Positions 43,752 to 53,905 of a stretch of DNA of 64,000 bases are shown in pieces (the first letter of the stretch is position 1; every line of letters begins with the position of its first letter). Under the pieces are notes generated by a model. That model was given only the letters and a program-made list of their open reading frames with translations. It was not told the DNA's origin and did not search any database. Position numbers and translations under genes: made by a program. This stretch comes from Leifsonia poae (GTDB lineage: Bacteria; Actinomycetota; Actinomycetes; Actinomycetales; Microbacteriaceae), in assembly GCF_020009625.1 (NCBI RefSeq), contig NZ_JAIHLP010000002.1, positions 1,488,001 to 1,552,000 of the forward strand, given 5' to 3'.

Positions 43752-46294
43752 CAGAGCTTTTCGATCGGAGCGATCTTGATGAGGAGCTTCTTCGCGCCCA
43801 CCTTCTCGAACTGCACATGAGCCACCCGTTTGGCGCCCTCACCGGTCACATTCGTCACACGGCCGTCACCGAAATCCGTGTGGCGGATGCGGTCGCCCGA
43901 GACGAGCTCGAGGTCACCGTTGTCGCGCACCTGACCCGTCACCCGGTTGGGCCACTCGGCTTTCGGGCGGGAGGCGGCACCCGACGAGAACCCGCTCGAC
44001 GTCAGGCTGTCGTTCCACCGCGAACCGGTGCCGCCGGCCAGACCAGGCTTGCGTGCGTTGAGCGCACGCGACTGCGTTCCACCGCGGCCATTGGCCATGC
44101 CGGGCGACTGCTTCCACTCGATGAGATCGGCCGGGATCTCCTGAAGATACCGGCTGGGCATGGCGACCGCGGTCTCACCGAACTGGGCCCGGGTCATCGC
44201 CAACGACAAGAACAGCCGCTTCTTGGCCCGAGTGATGCCCACATAGAACAACCGGCGCTCCTCGGCCGGGCCGCCCGGCTCGTTGGCAGACATGCGGTGG
44301 GGAAGAAGATCCTCCTCGATGCCGGTGAGGAAGACCGCGTCATATTCGAGGCCTTTCGCCGTGTGCAAGGTCATCAGCGAGACCGTGCCACTGGAGTCGT
44401 CGATCTCATCGGCGGCCGCCACCAGCGAGACCTCGGTGAGGAAGTCAACCAGACCGCCGTCCGGGTTATTGCGCGCGAACTCGCGGGTCACGGCCACGAG
44501 CTCGTCCACGTTCTCGGCGCGGGCCTCGTCTTGCGGGTCGCGGCTGTTGCGCAGCACATCGAGGTAGCCGCTCCTGTCGAGCAGGAAAGAGAGGATGTCG
44601 GCGACGGCGGAGACACCCGCCGGATTCGCCGGGTCGATCATGGCGGCGGCCTCGTCGAGCAGCGCGGACAACTGCAGGATCGCCGCCGTGACTTTGGGAC
44701 CGAGACCGAGCGACCCGGCGTCGCGCATCGCCTGCCGGAACGTGACCCCGTTGTCGTCCGCATAGCTGCCGAGCTGGGTCTCGGTGGCCGGACCGATACC
44801 GCGTTTCGGCGTGTTCAGAATGCGCCGCAGAGCGAGCATGTCGTCGGGGTTGGCCACCGTGATCAGGTAGGCCATCGCATCCTTGATCTCGGCACGCTCG
44901 TAGAACTTCGTTCCACCCATGATGCGGTACGGCAGCGCGGACCGGATGAAGATCTCTTCGAGCGCACGGGTCTGGGCGTTGGTGCGGTAGAAGACGGCGA
45001 TGTCTTTGTACGCCATGCCCCCACCGTGCAGCTTCTCGATCTCATCGGCGACGAACTGGGCCTCGTCGTGCCCGGAATACCCCGTGAAGCCGACGATCTT
45101 CTCACCGTCGCCCACCGCAGTCCACAGCTTCTTGTCTTTGCGGTCGAAATTGTTGGCGATCACCGAGTTGGCGGCGCTCAGGATGTTCTGGGTCGAGCGG
45201 TAGTTCTGCTCCAGCAGCACGACCTTGGCGCCCGGGAAGTCCCGCTCGAACTCCACGATGTTGCGGATGTCGGCACCGCGGAAGGCGTAGATGGACTGGT
45301 CGGAGTCGCCGACGACGGTCAGCGAGGCGCCGGGGATGACACCCACCGCATCGCGCATGGACTCGACGTGGTGGCCCTGCGCCTCCAACTCGTCGGCGAT
45401 GGCGGGCGCGATGGGCATGGTCAGCTCGCGGATGAGGGAGTACTGCGCGTGGTTCGTGTCCTGGTACTCGTCGACCAGGATGTGCCGGAACCGACGCTGG
45501 TAAAGCGCGGCGGTCTTCGGAAACGCCCGGAACAGGAAGACGGTCTCGGCGATGAGGTCGTCGAAGTCGAACGCGTTGGCGGAGCGCAGCTGGCGGGTGT
45601 ACTGCCGGAAGATCTCGAGGAACATAACCTCCTGCGGGTCGCTCAGGTTGGCCGTGCGGGCATACGTCTCGATGTCGGTCAACTCGTTCTTGAGCTTCGA
45701 GATGCGGTTGGCGGCCCCAGCGACAGTGAAACCGAGGGTGTCGGCGTCGAGCCCCTTGATGATGCGCTTGAGCAGGGCGCGGCTGTCGCCCGAATCGTAG
45801 ATGGTGAAACTGTTCGTCTTGCCGATCGTCTCGGCCTCGCGGCGGAGGATGCGAACGCACGCCGAGTGGAACGTCGAGATCCACATCCCCTGGGCCGCGC
45901 CACCGAGGAGGGCCTCGACGCGTTCGCGCATCTCGGCCGCAGCCTTGTTGGTGAACGTGATCGCCAGCACTTGGCTCGGCCACGCCTCGCGGCTCTCGAT
46001 CAACCCGGCGATGCGTCGGGTGAGCACACTCGTCTTGCCCGAGCCGGCGCCGGCGACGATGAGAAGAGCCGCGCCGCGGTATTCGGCCGCCACGCGCTGC
46101 TGGGGGTTGAGCCCGGCGAAGAGCCTCTCTTTGGCGGCGTCACCGCCCTCGGCGCCCGAACCGCGTGCAGACCCGGCACCGCGCGCAGAGCCCGCGCCCG
46201 CGTCGCCGCCCGACGGCCAGCCGTCGAGGATGATCGGGGTGGCGGAGGGCACAGCGGGGGTGGGCGAAGGACCGGGGTCGGAGAGGCTCGTCAT
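43751..46294 (-). CDS. pcrA: ATP-dependent 3'-5' DNA helicase PcrA/UvrD
   Basis: 847-residue superfamily 1 helicase for nucleotide excision repair and removal of stalled complexes. Walker A is VAGAGSGKTS, motif II VDEYQDTN, motif III GDSDQSIYAFRGAD, motif IV QNYRS, motif V HTAKGLEYDAVFL and motif VI VGITRAKKRL. The C-terminal Tudor-like domain (GDRIRHTDFGDGRVTNV) that contacts RNA polymerase is present. The N-terminus has a Gly/Ala/Ser-rich extension of about 55 residues with the repeated motif GSARGAGSARG. ATG 46294 follows GGTGGAG; a TAAAAT box lies ten bases upstream. Confidence 0.96.
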   Translation of the reverse strand: MTSLSDPGPSPTPAVPSATPIILDGWPSGGDAGAGSARGAGSARGSGAEGGDAAKERLFAGLNPQQRVAAEYRGAALLIVAGAGSGKTSVLTRRIAGLIESREAWPSQVLAITFTNKAAAEMRERVEALLGGAAQGMWISTFHSACVRILRREAETIGKTNSFTIYDSGDSRALLKRIIKGLDADTLGFTVAGAANRISKLKNELTDIETYARTANLSDPQEVMFLEIFRQYTRQLRSANAFDFDDLIAETVFLFRAFPKTAALYQRRFRHILVDEYQDTNHAQYSLIRELTMPIAPAIADELEAQGHHVESMRDAVGVIPGASLTVVGDSDQSIYAFRGADIRNIVEFERDFPGAKVVLLEQNYRSTQNILSAANSVIANNFDRKDKKLWTAVGDGEKIVGFTGYSGHDEAQFVADEIEKLHGGGMAYKDIAVFYRTNAQTRALEEIFIRSALPYRIMGGTKFYERAEIKDAMAYLITVANPDDMLALRRILNTPKRGIGPATETQLGSYADDNGVTFRQAMRDAGSLGLGPKVTAAILQLSALLDEAAAMIDPANPAGVSAVADILSFLLDRSGYLDVLRNSRDPQDEARAENVDELVAVTREFARNNPDGGLVDFLTEVSLVAAADEIDDSSGTVSLMTLHTAKGLEYDAVFLTGIEEDLLPHRMSANEPGGPAEERRLFYVGITRAKKRLFLSLAMTRAQFGETAVAMPSRYLQEIPADLIEWKQSPGMANGRGGTQSRALNARKPGLAGGTGSRWNDSLTSSGFSSGAASRPKAEWPNRVTGQVRDNGDLELVSGDRIRHTDFGDGRVTNVTGEGAKRVAHVQFEKVGAKKLLIKIAPIEKL

Positions 46295-46421
46295 GTCTCC
46301 ACCGATTTTAGTCGCCGCCACCGTCATCCGCGGTCGCCCGCGAACCGAGGGCACCGACGTGCCCCGCGCACGCCGAAAGCACCGACGACCGGAACCGCCG
46401 ACTGCACGAGGATGCCGCGGC

Positions 46422-47465
46422 TCAGTGCCCGTCGCGCACGGCGACGGCGAGATCGGGGTGGTCGGCGAACACCCCGTCCACGCCCGAACGCAGCACAGCG
46501 GAATACATCTCCGCCCAATCGCCCCAGGCACTCGTGAGCTCACCGACCCGGAACTCCGGGGGCAGGAACGCGTTCTCGGGCCGAAGCGTCCAGCAGTAGA
46601 CACCGAGCCCGGCGGAGTGCGCCGAGTCGACGAGGTCGAATGCCAGCGCCTCGTCGTCGTCCGGCGCTGCCGGGACCCGCTTGGTGGGGAGCAGCAGCGA
46701 GGTCTCGACGCTGATCCCGTCCACCCGGTCGGCGGGGGCGGCCGACGCGAGCGCGTAGAGGCCCATGGCAGTGAGGTCGTCGCTGTACGCCGGGGCGGCC
46801 GAACCGAGCGCCGCCACCCGATCGGCCGGGGCGCCCGCCGCTTCGAGCAGGTAGACACGCCGGCCGCGATGGCCCCGCCGGTAGAGCTGCCCCAGCACCG
46901 TCTTCTCGAAGCTCTCGACCACGAGTTCGGGGTTGTCGGCCCAGCCGGCCTCGGCCAGCTCCGCCGAGAACAGTTCGTCCAGAGGCAGGCCGATCGACTC
47001 GAAATAAGTGGCGTGTTTGAGCTCGGCGACGATTCCGAGCAAACGAGCGACGTCTTGTGACGCACGGTCGACGATGTCGAAGAGGTCGCGCATCCGCAGA
47101 ATCGGGTAGCGGCCGTCGAAGGTCGAGCTGGCCTGCCGAACGCCCGCCAGCCTCTCCCTGGCACGCAGAGTGGCCAGCTCCGCCCAGGTGAAGTCCTCGG
47201 TGAACCAGCCGGTGAGCCGAGCGCCGTCGATCTCCTTCGTGGTGCGGCGGTCCGCGAACTCGGGATGCGTGGCCACGTCGGTCGTGCCCGAGATCTCGTT
47301 CTCGTGCCGCAGCACGAGAACGCCGTCTTTCGTGGCCACCAGGTCGGGCTCGACCGCATCGGCACCGAGCGCGAACGCCAACTCGTATGCCGCCCTCGTG
47401 TGCTCGGGGCGGTAGCCCGATGCGCCCCGATGCCCGATCACGAGCGGGGCCGTGTGCGCTCGCAT
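46422..47465 (-). CDS. Glycerophosphodiester phosphodiesterase
   Basis: 347-residue (beta/alpha)8 phosphodiesterase of the GDPD family, releasing glycerol-3-phosphate from glycerophosphodiesters. Active-site motifs are HRGASGYRPEHT and the metal-binding EPD (DAVEPDLVATKDG), followed by RHENEI. There is no signal peptide, so it probably acts in the cytoplasm. ATG 47465 lies six bases after TAGGAT without a ribosome site, a leaderless arrangement. Its product could feed GlpD encoded at 53906-55807. The 127-bp gap to pcrA holds nothing recognised beyond the pcrA promoter. Confidence 0.93.
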   Translation of the reverse strand: MRAHTAPLVIGHRGASGYRPEHTRAAYELAFALGADAVEPDLVATKDGVLVLRHENEISGTTDVATHPEFADRRTTKEIDGARLTGWFTEDFTWAELATLRARERLAGVRQASSTFDGRYPILRMRDLFDIVDRASQDVARLLGIVAELKHATYFESIGLPLDELFSAELAEAGWADNPELVVESFEKTVLGQLYRRGHRGRRVYLLEAAGAPADRVAALGSAAPAYSDDLTAMGLYALASAAPADRVDGISVETSLLLPTKRVPAAPDDDEALAFDLVDSAHSAGLGVYCWTLRPENAFLPPEFRVGELTSAWGDWAEMYSAVLRSGVDGVFADHPDLAVAVRDGH

Positions 47466-47471
47466 GGACCG

Positions 47472-47477
47472 ATCCTA
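47472..47477 (-). promoter_or_regulatory. -10 box of leaderless glycerophosphodiesterase gene
   Basis: TAGGAT on the minus strand, six bases (CGGTCC), ATG 47465. Confidence 0.6.
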
Positions 47478-47528
47478 GCCCGCGCTCGGGGGCTGGTCGC
47501 CCGCGCATCCGGGTGACAGAATCGTCCC

Positions 47529-48080
47529 GTGTCCGCCCCGGAATCATCCGTGCCGTCCCGCTGGCGCGAGCCCGCCACCCGACTCGAGCTGCACTGGGGG
47601 CGCTACCGGCCGCGCCTGATCGGGGGTCTCGCCGCGGTCGTGGCCGGAACCGGGCTCATCCTGATGACGAGCGCCTACAGCCTGCCGCTGCTGCTGATCG
47701 GCTCCCTGCTGCAGCCGGCCGGGTGGGCGGTGCTGCCGTCCACGATCGGGCGTCGGGTGGCGGTGGTCGTCCCCTGCCTCGGTTTCACCTGGCTCATGCT
47801 CGGCGGCTCCGGGTTCGCCTGGTGTTTCACCGTCCCGCTGGCGGCCTGGCTCCTGGTGCGGCTGCGCCCGCTGCTGTCGTTCGTCGTCCTCGTGTTACCG
47901 ATCGTCTCCAGCCTGATCCTGGCCCGCGTCGTGACCGACTACTGGCAGACCTGGGTGTCGATCCTGGTGAGCACCCTGGTGATCGTGGCGGCGGCCTGGC
48001 TGGGCCGGCTCCTCGCCATCCTGGCCGATTCAAGGCAATCTGTCAGACCTCTCAGAAACGCACCGGATAGATTGGACTGA
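47529..48080 (+). CDS. Small polytopic membrane protein, unknown
   Basis: 183-residue protein with about five hydrophobic helices between residues 30 and 165 and basic ends. No family was recognised. The start GTG 47529 has no ribosome site; CAGAAT six bases upstream is a poor match to the leaderless -10 pattern seen elsewhere. The gene is divergent from the glycerophosphodiesterase gene (63-bp gap) and 43 bp upstream of the YccA-type gene on the same strand. The frame is free of stops and its codon use matches neighbours, so it is considered a real gene. Confidence 0.7.
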   Translation: MSAPESSVPSRWREPATRLELHWGRYRPRLIGGLAAVVAGTGLILMTSAYSLPLLLIGSLLQPAGWAVLPSTIGRRVAVVVPCLGFTWLMLGGSGFAWCFTVPLAAWLLVRLRPLLSFVVLVLPIVSSLILARVVTDYWQTWVSILVSTLVIVAAAWLGRLLAILADSRQSVRPLRNAPDRLD

Positions 48081-48123
48081 AACGCGGTCATCCCCCGACC
48101 CACGACGTGAGCAAGAGGACCAA

Positions 48124-48918
48124 ATGTCTACCTCGAATCCGGCATTTTCGCGAACGCCCGCCTTCCAGAGCGGAGCGACGGCGGCGACACTGAGCGCCGA
48201 GAACCTGCAGGAGATGTACGAATCCCCGTCGGCCAACGCGGTCGACACCGACCGCATGACGGTCGAGGACACCGTCGTCAAGACGGCGATCAGCTTCGGC
48301 GTCCTGCTCGTCGGCGCCCTCATCGGCTGGGTCGTCCCGGTGCTCTGGATCCCGGCCGCCATCGTCGGCCTGGTGCTGGCGTTCGTCAACATCTTCAAGA
48401 ACCGTAAGAAGCCGTCGCCGGCGCTCACCCTCGCCTACGCCGGTGCACAGGGTGTCTTCATCGGCGGCATCTCCGTCTTCTACGAGTCGGAGTGGGGCGG
48501 CATCGTCCTGCAGGCCGTCATCGGAACGGTCGTCGTGGTCGGCGTCACGCTCGCGCTCTTCGCCAGCGGCAAGATCCGCGCCTCGGCGAAGGCCACCAAG
48601 GTCTTCTTCATCGCCATGATCGGCTACCTGCTGTTCTCGGTGATCAACATGATCCTCGTCTGGACGGGCGCCAACAGCGACCCGTGGGGCTTGAGCGGTT
48701 CAGTCAAGATCTTCGGCATCCCGCTCGGGCTGGTCATCGGCGTTCTCGTCGTGATCATGTGCGCATACTCCCTCGTGCTCGACTTCGACGCCATCCAGCA
48801 GGGCGTGAAGAACCGGGCCCCGCGGGTCTGGGGCTGGGCCGGCGCGTTCGGCATCATGGTCACCGTGATCTGGCTCTACTTCGAGCTGCTCCGCCTCTTC
48901 GCCATCGCGCGAAACTAG
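48124..48918 (+). CDS. Bax inhibitor-1/YccA-family membrane protein
   Basis: 264-residue protein with a hydrophilic N-terminus of about 55 residues and seven transmembrane helices. The layout and motifs (YAGAQGVFIGGIS in helix 3, LVLDFDAIQQGVKN before the last helix) fit the actinobacterial YccA branch of the BI-1/TMBIM family, proposed pH-sensitive calcium or proton leak channels. AGAGGA precedes ATG 48124 by a normal distance. It is followed by a strong bidirectional hairpin separating it from convergent guaA. Confidence 0.93.
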   Translation: MSTSNPAFSRTPAFQSGATAATLSAENLQEMYESPSANAVDTDRMTVEDTVVKTAISFGVLLVGALIGWVVPVLWIPAAIVGLVLAFVNIFKNRKKPSPALTLAYAGAQGVFIGGISVFYESEWGGIVLQAVIGTVVVVGVTLALFASGKIRASAKATKVFFIAMIGYLLFSVINMILVWTGANSDPWGLSGSVKIFGIPLGLVIGVLVVIMCAYSLVLDFDAIQQGVKNRAPRVWGWAGAFGIMVTVIWLYFELLRLFAIARN

Positions 48919-48935
48919 CGGCACACGAACGAGAA

Positions 48936-48970
48936 GAAGGGCCGGGATGCGCATCGCATCCCGGCCCTTC
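48936..48970. terminator. Bidirectional terminator between yccA-type gene and guaA
   Basis: A perfect 16-bp stem (48936-48951 with 48955-48970) around CAT. The stem contains the GGATGC core seen in the other terminators. No long U-tract on either side. Confidence 0.8.
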
Positions 48971-48988
48971 CGCCGTTGACGGGGAGGG

Positions 48989-50576
<1,588 letters not shown>

Positions 50577-50581
<5 letters not shown>

Positions 50582-51026
50582 TTGATGCCTCCACGAGGGT
50601 CGCTTCTTCGGCCTCCCGGCCGGCCAGATAAGACTTCACCTGCTTGCTGATGCGGGCTTCGACGAAGAACGACAGGAACGGGATGACACCGCCGAGGGCG
50701 ATCTCCACGAACTTCACGGCGTTCCACCGCATCAGGCTCCACAGGCGGAAGTCGGAGAACAGGTAGACCACGTACAACCAGCCGTGCGCGATCAGGATGC
50801 CGGTGCTGAGGTCGACACCCGTCGGAGCCACTGCCGTCTTCACCGGCACGAAGGCGAACACACCGTAGTTGCTGAACGCGAAGAGCTGGTAGCCGAGGAT
50901 GTACTTGATGACCATCTCCACGCACAGCAGCAGCAGCATGATGCCGGTCACGTACGCGAAGACCTGGTAGAACTTGAGGGCCCCCCGGATCTTCGGGAAG
51001 TCTTCAGGTTTGGGGGCGAGGGGCAT
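50577..51026 (-). CDS. DUF3817 membrane protein
   Basis: 149-residue membrane protein with three to four hydrophobic helices and the DUF3817 pattern ([56 protein letters not shown], then ARISKQV). Function unknown; the family often neighbours guaA in actinobacteria. ATG 51026 lies six bases after a TAGACT box with no ribosome site, so the mRNA is probably leaderless. Its TAG stop overlaps the guaA ATT start, and its last codons contain the guaA ribosome site. Confidence 0.9.
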
Positions 51027-51032
51027 GGGTCC

Positions 51033-51038
51033 AGTCTA
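51033..51038 (-). promoter_or_regulatory. -10 box of leaderless DUF3817-guaA operon
   Basis: TAGACT on the minus strand, six bases (GGACCC), ATG 51026. Confidence 0.6.
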
Positions 51039-51043
51039 CTTTC

Positions 51044-51826
51044 CTAAAGCCGGGCCGCCGGCTCGCGCTCCAGCTCCCGCAGCTCGTCTTCCTTCTCTTT
51101 GGCATCCTTCACGAGACGGAACCAGAAGAAGATGGCGAACCCGGCGAACACGATCCATTCGGCGGCGTAGAAGATGTTGAGCCAGTTGAGCGTGCTCCCC
51201 TGGATCGGCGGCGGCGAATCGATCTTCACCAGCCCCTCCGGCGGCGTGCGCTCGACGACGTATGCAGAGAACACATCCGTGCCGTCGACTCCGGTCCAGA
51301 GGTTGTAGAGCGCCGCGGCCGACATGGTGGACATCACGGTGGGATGCGCCTTGTCGGTGGGCACCACCGGTGCCTCGGTCGGCAGCAGCCGACCGACGAT
51401 GGTCTGCGAGGTTTGCGGTTCGTTCGCCAGGCGGGCGAGCACCGACTCGGCGGTGGCCTTGTCGGCCGCCCATCCGCGGGCGACGGCCATGGCGACCGGA
51501 TGCCCGTCGGCATCGTCGCCCTGAACGGTCACGTGGGCCACCACCCACCAGCCGGCGGTGCCGTAGTTCAACCGGCCCTCCAGCAGCTGGTAGTCGGTGG
51601 GCACGAACGACCCGGTGAAGGTCACATACTGACCGGTGGCCTTCTCCTCGATCGGACCGTTCGGTTTCGCCACCTGAGCGAGCGGGAGCACGGTCTCGCT
51701 CGGAGCGTCGATCACCTTGCCCGACTCGATGGCTCGTTCGAGCTGCCACTGGCCGAGCGCAGCGAAGCCGGCGGCCAGTGCGAGGCAGAGGACGAGCGCA
51801 CCGATCCAGCGAGGGCGCAACATCAT
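51044..51826 (-). CDS. SURF1-family cytochrome oxidase assembly protein
   Basis: 260-residue membrane protein with the SURF1 architecture: one N-terminal helix (IGALVLCLALAAGFAALGQWQ), a large extracytoplasmic domain and one C-terminal helix (YAAEWIVFAGFAIFFWFR). Motifs LGQWQLERA and YQLLEGRLNYGTAGWWVVAH are typical. It assists heme a insertion into cytochrome c oxidase. ATG 51826 has no ribosome site. The frame is open 14 codons further to ATT 51868, three bases after the upstream stop, giving a plausible N-terminus (SETTDSEETTLFR), so a second ATT start is possible. Confidence 0.9.
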   Translation of the reverse strand: MMLRPRWIGALVLCLALAAGFAALGQWQLERAIESGKVIDAPSETVLPLAQVAKPNGPIEEKATGQYVTFTGSFVPTDYQLLEGRLNYGTAGWWVVAHVTVQGDDADGHPVAMAVARGWAADKATAESVLARLANEPQTSQTIVGRLLPTEAPVVPTDKAHPTVMSTMSAAALYNLWTGVDGTDVFSAYVVERTPPEGLVKIDSPPPIQGSTLNWLNIFYAAEWIVFAGFAIFFWFRLVKDAKEKEDELRELEREPAARL

Positions 51827-51871
51827 TCGGAACAGCGTCGTCTCTTCGCTGTCGGTGGTCTCGCTAATGGT

Positions 51872-53230
51872 TCAGTCCCGCTTTCGGTCCCCGGTGATGT
51901 CTTGCTGCTGCATGGCCTGGTCGACCACCCGGTCGATGGCCTGCCGGGTGTCGTCGGAGTGCTTGTCCGACTCGAGGTCGGCTGTCGCCGCTTCCACGAG
52001 CGCGATCTCCTCGTCGAGCATGGGATCGCGTTCTTTGGTGGCGGAGCGCTTCTTCTTCGATGATTTTCCGGTCCGCAGAATCATCCCACCGATCTTCTCG
52101 GAGTTTGCTGCGAGCAGGGGGCCGATGACGGCCATGATGAGCACGTAGAGCCCCGCGAACGGCTGTATTCGCTCATCCAGCCCCGCACTCAACGATAGCG
52201 TCGCGAGGATCAGGGCGAACTCTCCGCGGTTCTGGAGGATGACGGTGGTGTTGATTCCCGCTTGCGCGCCCATCCCGTTCAGCCAGGCCACGAACTGGCC
52301 GGCGAGGATGTTGAGCACGATCGTGAGCACCACGGCCAGCAACACAGGCACGACCACGTCAGGGAACTTCGCGGGGTTGAGTGCGAGACCGAAGTTGAGG
52401 AAGAAGAAGGCGGCGAACACGTCGCGCAACGGGATGGCGATCTGCTCGATCTTCTTGCGGTACTTCGTGGCACCGAGGACGAGCCCGATCAGGAACGCGC
52501 CGATCGCATCCGTGACCCCGAGCACCTCGCCGATGCCGGCGAACAGCACCGCGAAGCCGAAGAACAGGATGGTGAAGAGTTCGTCGTCTTTGGTGTGGAA
52601 CAGCCGCGAAACATACCGCCCGCCCCACCGCGCGATGGTGAACATCACCACGAGGAAGGTGAACGCGATCGCGAGCTTGCCGACGATCGGCCAGAAGTCG
52701 GTCTCGCCGCTCAGCACCACCGAGACGATCGCGAGGTAGATCGCGATGAAGATGTCTTCGACGACGGTGACGCCGAGGATCATCGGTGTCTCTTTGTTGG
52801 CGAGCCGCTTCAGCTCGATGAGCAGCTTGGTGACGATGGCGCTGGAGGAGGTGGCCGTCATCCCAGCCACGATGAGCGCCTCACGGGTGCCCCAGCCGAG
52901 CATGAACCCGAACGCGAGGCCGACACCCATGTTGACGACGATGTACGAACCGCCGGAGATGATGAGTTTGCCGAAGTTGCCGAAGAACTCGTCTTGATCG
53001 AACTCGAGTCCGAGATTGAACAGGAGCAGGATCAGACCGAAGATCGCGATCAGTTCGATGTAGTTCGACTCGAAGTTGAGCGGGAACCAGCCGGTGTGCG
53101 GGCTGGCCAGCAACCCGACGAGCATATAGATGGGAATCGCGGGGAGACCGATCAGCTTGCCGAGACGCCCGAGCACGTAGGCCACGAGCAGGAGGATGCC
53201 GAGAATGATGAGGTCTTCGCCGAGATGCAT
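51872..53230 (-). CDS. khtU: Cation:proton antiporter, KhtU/KefB type
   Basis: 452-residue CPA2-family antiporter with about 12 transmembrane helices and a cytoplasmic, charged C-terminal tail of about 80 residues (KSSKKKRSATKERD). The ion-binding region TATSSSAIVTKLL and FAGIGEVLGVTDAIGAFLIG are conserved. There is no fused TrkA-N domain; instead the regulator is encoded two bases upstream as a separate KhtT-like protein. Together they probably form a K+ (or Na+) efflux system activated by cytoplasmic alkalinity or nucleotide signals. Confidence 0.9.
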   Translation of the reverse strand: MHLGEDLIILGILLLVAYVLGRLGKLIGLPAIPIYMLVGLLASPHTGWFPLNFESNYIELIAIFGLILLLFNLGLEFDQDEFFGNFGKLIISGGSYIVVNMGVGLAFGFMLGWGTREALIVAGMTATSSSAIVTKLLIELKRLANKETPMILGVTVVEDIFIAIYLAIVSVVLSGETDFWPIVGKLAIAFTFLVVMFTIARWGGRYVSRLFHTKDDELFTILFFGFAVLFAGIGEVLGVTDAIGAFLIGLVLGATKYRKKIEQIAIPLRDVFAAFFFLNFGLALNPAKFPDVVVPVLLAVVLTIVLNILAGQFVAWLNGMGAQAGINTTVILQNRGEFALILATLSLSAGLDERIQPFAGLYVLIMAVIGPLLAANSEKIGGMILRTGKSSKKKRSATKERDPMLDEEIALVEAATADLESDKHSDDTRQAIDRVVDQAMQQQDITGDRKRD

Positions 53231-53232
53231 GA

Positions 53233-53763
53233 CTACCCCCCGGGCGGTGCGTCTACGGTGATGCGCGCGGGCAGTTCACCGGTACGGAAGAAAGCGAACG
53301 CCTTCGCCACTTTCTCGGGCGATCCGGCGACGACGAGGGTGTCACCGGGGAAGACCTTGAAGTCGGGGGCGGGCGCCGGGTTGGCGGATTCGCCGCGCAC
53401 GACGGCGACGACGGTGAGCCCGACGAAGCCTCGGTCGCCCGGCGCGCCGAGCTGCTGGCCGGCGATGTAGTCCTCGTAGTCGACCGAGAACCAGTCGATG
53501 CTGAGCCCGGGGATCTGGTCGAGGGCGGTGAGCGACTCGGTGATCTGCGTTCCGCCGAGCAGCTCGGCGAGGGTGTGCGCCTCGTCTTCGCTCAGCCGCA
53601 GCGAGACCTTCGTCACATCAGCGCCGTCTTCGTGATCCGAGAAAGTGATCAGGTCACTGTGTCCCGACCGGTGCGCGATGACACCGACCTTCCCTCCGTC
53701 ATCGGTGACGAAGGTGTGCAGCACCCCGACCCCGGGGAGCTTGACCCGTCGAACGTCAACCAT
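53233..53763 (-). CDS. khtT: KhtT-like regulatory subunit (TrkA-C/RCK_C domain)
   Basis: 176-residue cytoplasmic regulator. An N-terminal domain of about 75 residues (VKLPGVGVLHTFVTDDGGK) precedes an RCK_C/TrkA-C domain (about residues 95-170: DRGFVGLTVVAVVRGE, FKVFPGDTLVVAGSPEKV). In Bacillus KhtT this domain gates KhtU and binds cyclic di-AMP; that ligand is likely but not proven here. ATG 53763 is chosen for GGAG seven bases upstream; the longer open frame upstream is not conserved. First gene of the khtT-khtU pair, with only two bases between them. Confidence 0.9.
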   Translation of the reverse strand: MVDVRRVKLPGVGVLHTFVTDDGGKVGVIAHRSGHSDLITFSDHEDGADVTKVSLRLSEDEAHTLAELLGGTQITESLTALDQIPGLSIDWFSVDYEDYIAGQQLGAPGDRGFVGLTVVAVVRGESANPAPAPDFKVFPGDTLVVAGSPEKVAKAFAFFRTGELPARITVDAPPGG

Positions 53764-53905
53764 TTTCCGTCTCCATAAACATTGGGGGCAGTCAGAAAAG
53801 AATACCGGACCCTCCTGAAGGTGGCTCCGGGTTTCGTGGTGTAGTGGGGCCGTGCGGTCGGCGCGCACCGGTTTCGACCGGGTCGCACACCGACCGCCGC
53901 CCGCG

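Noticed and set aside
43817..46537. 906-residue plus-strand frame opposite pcrA.
   Set aside because: It is the mirror of a fully conserved helicase gene and shows no domain of its own.
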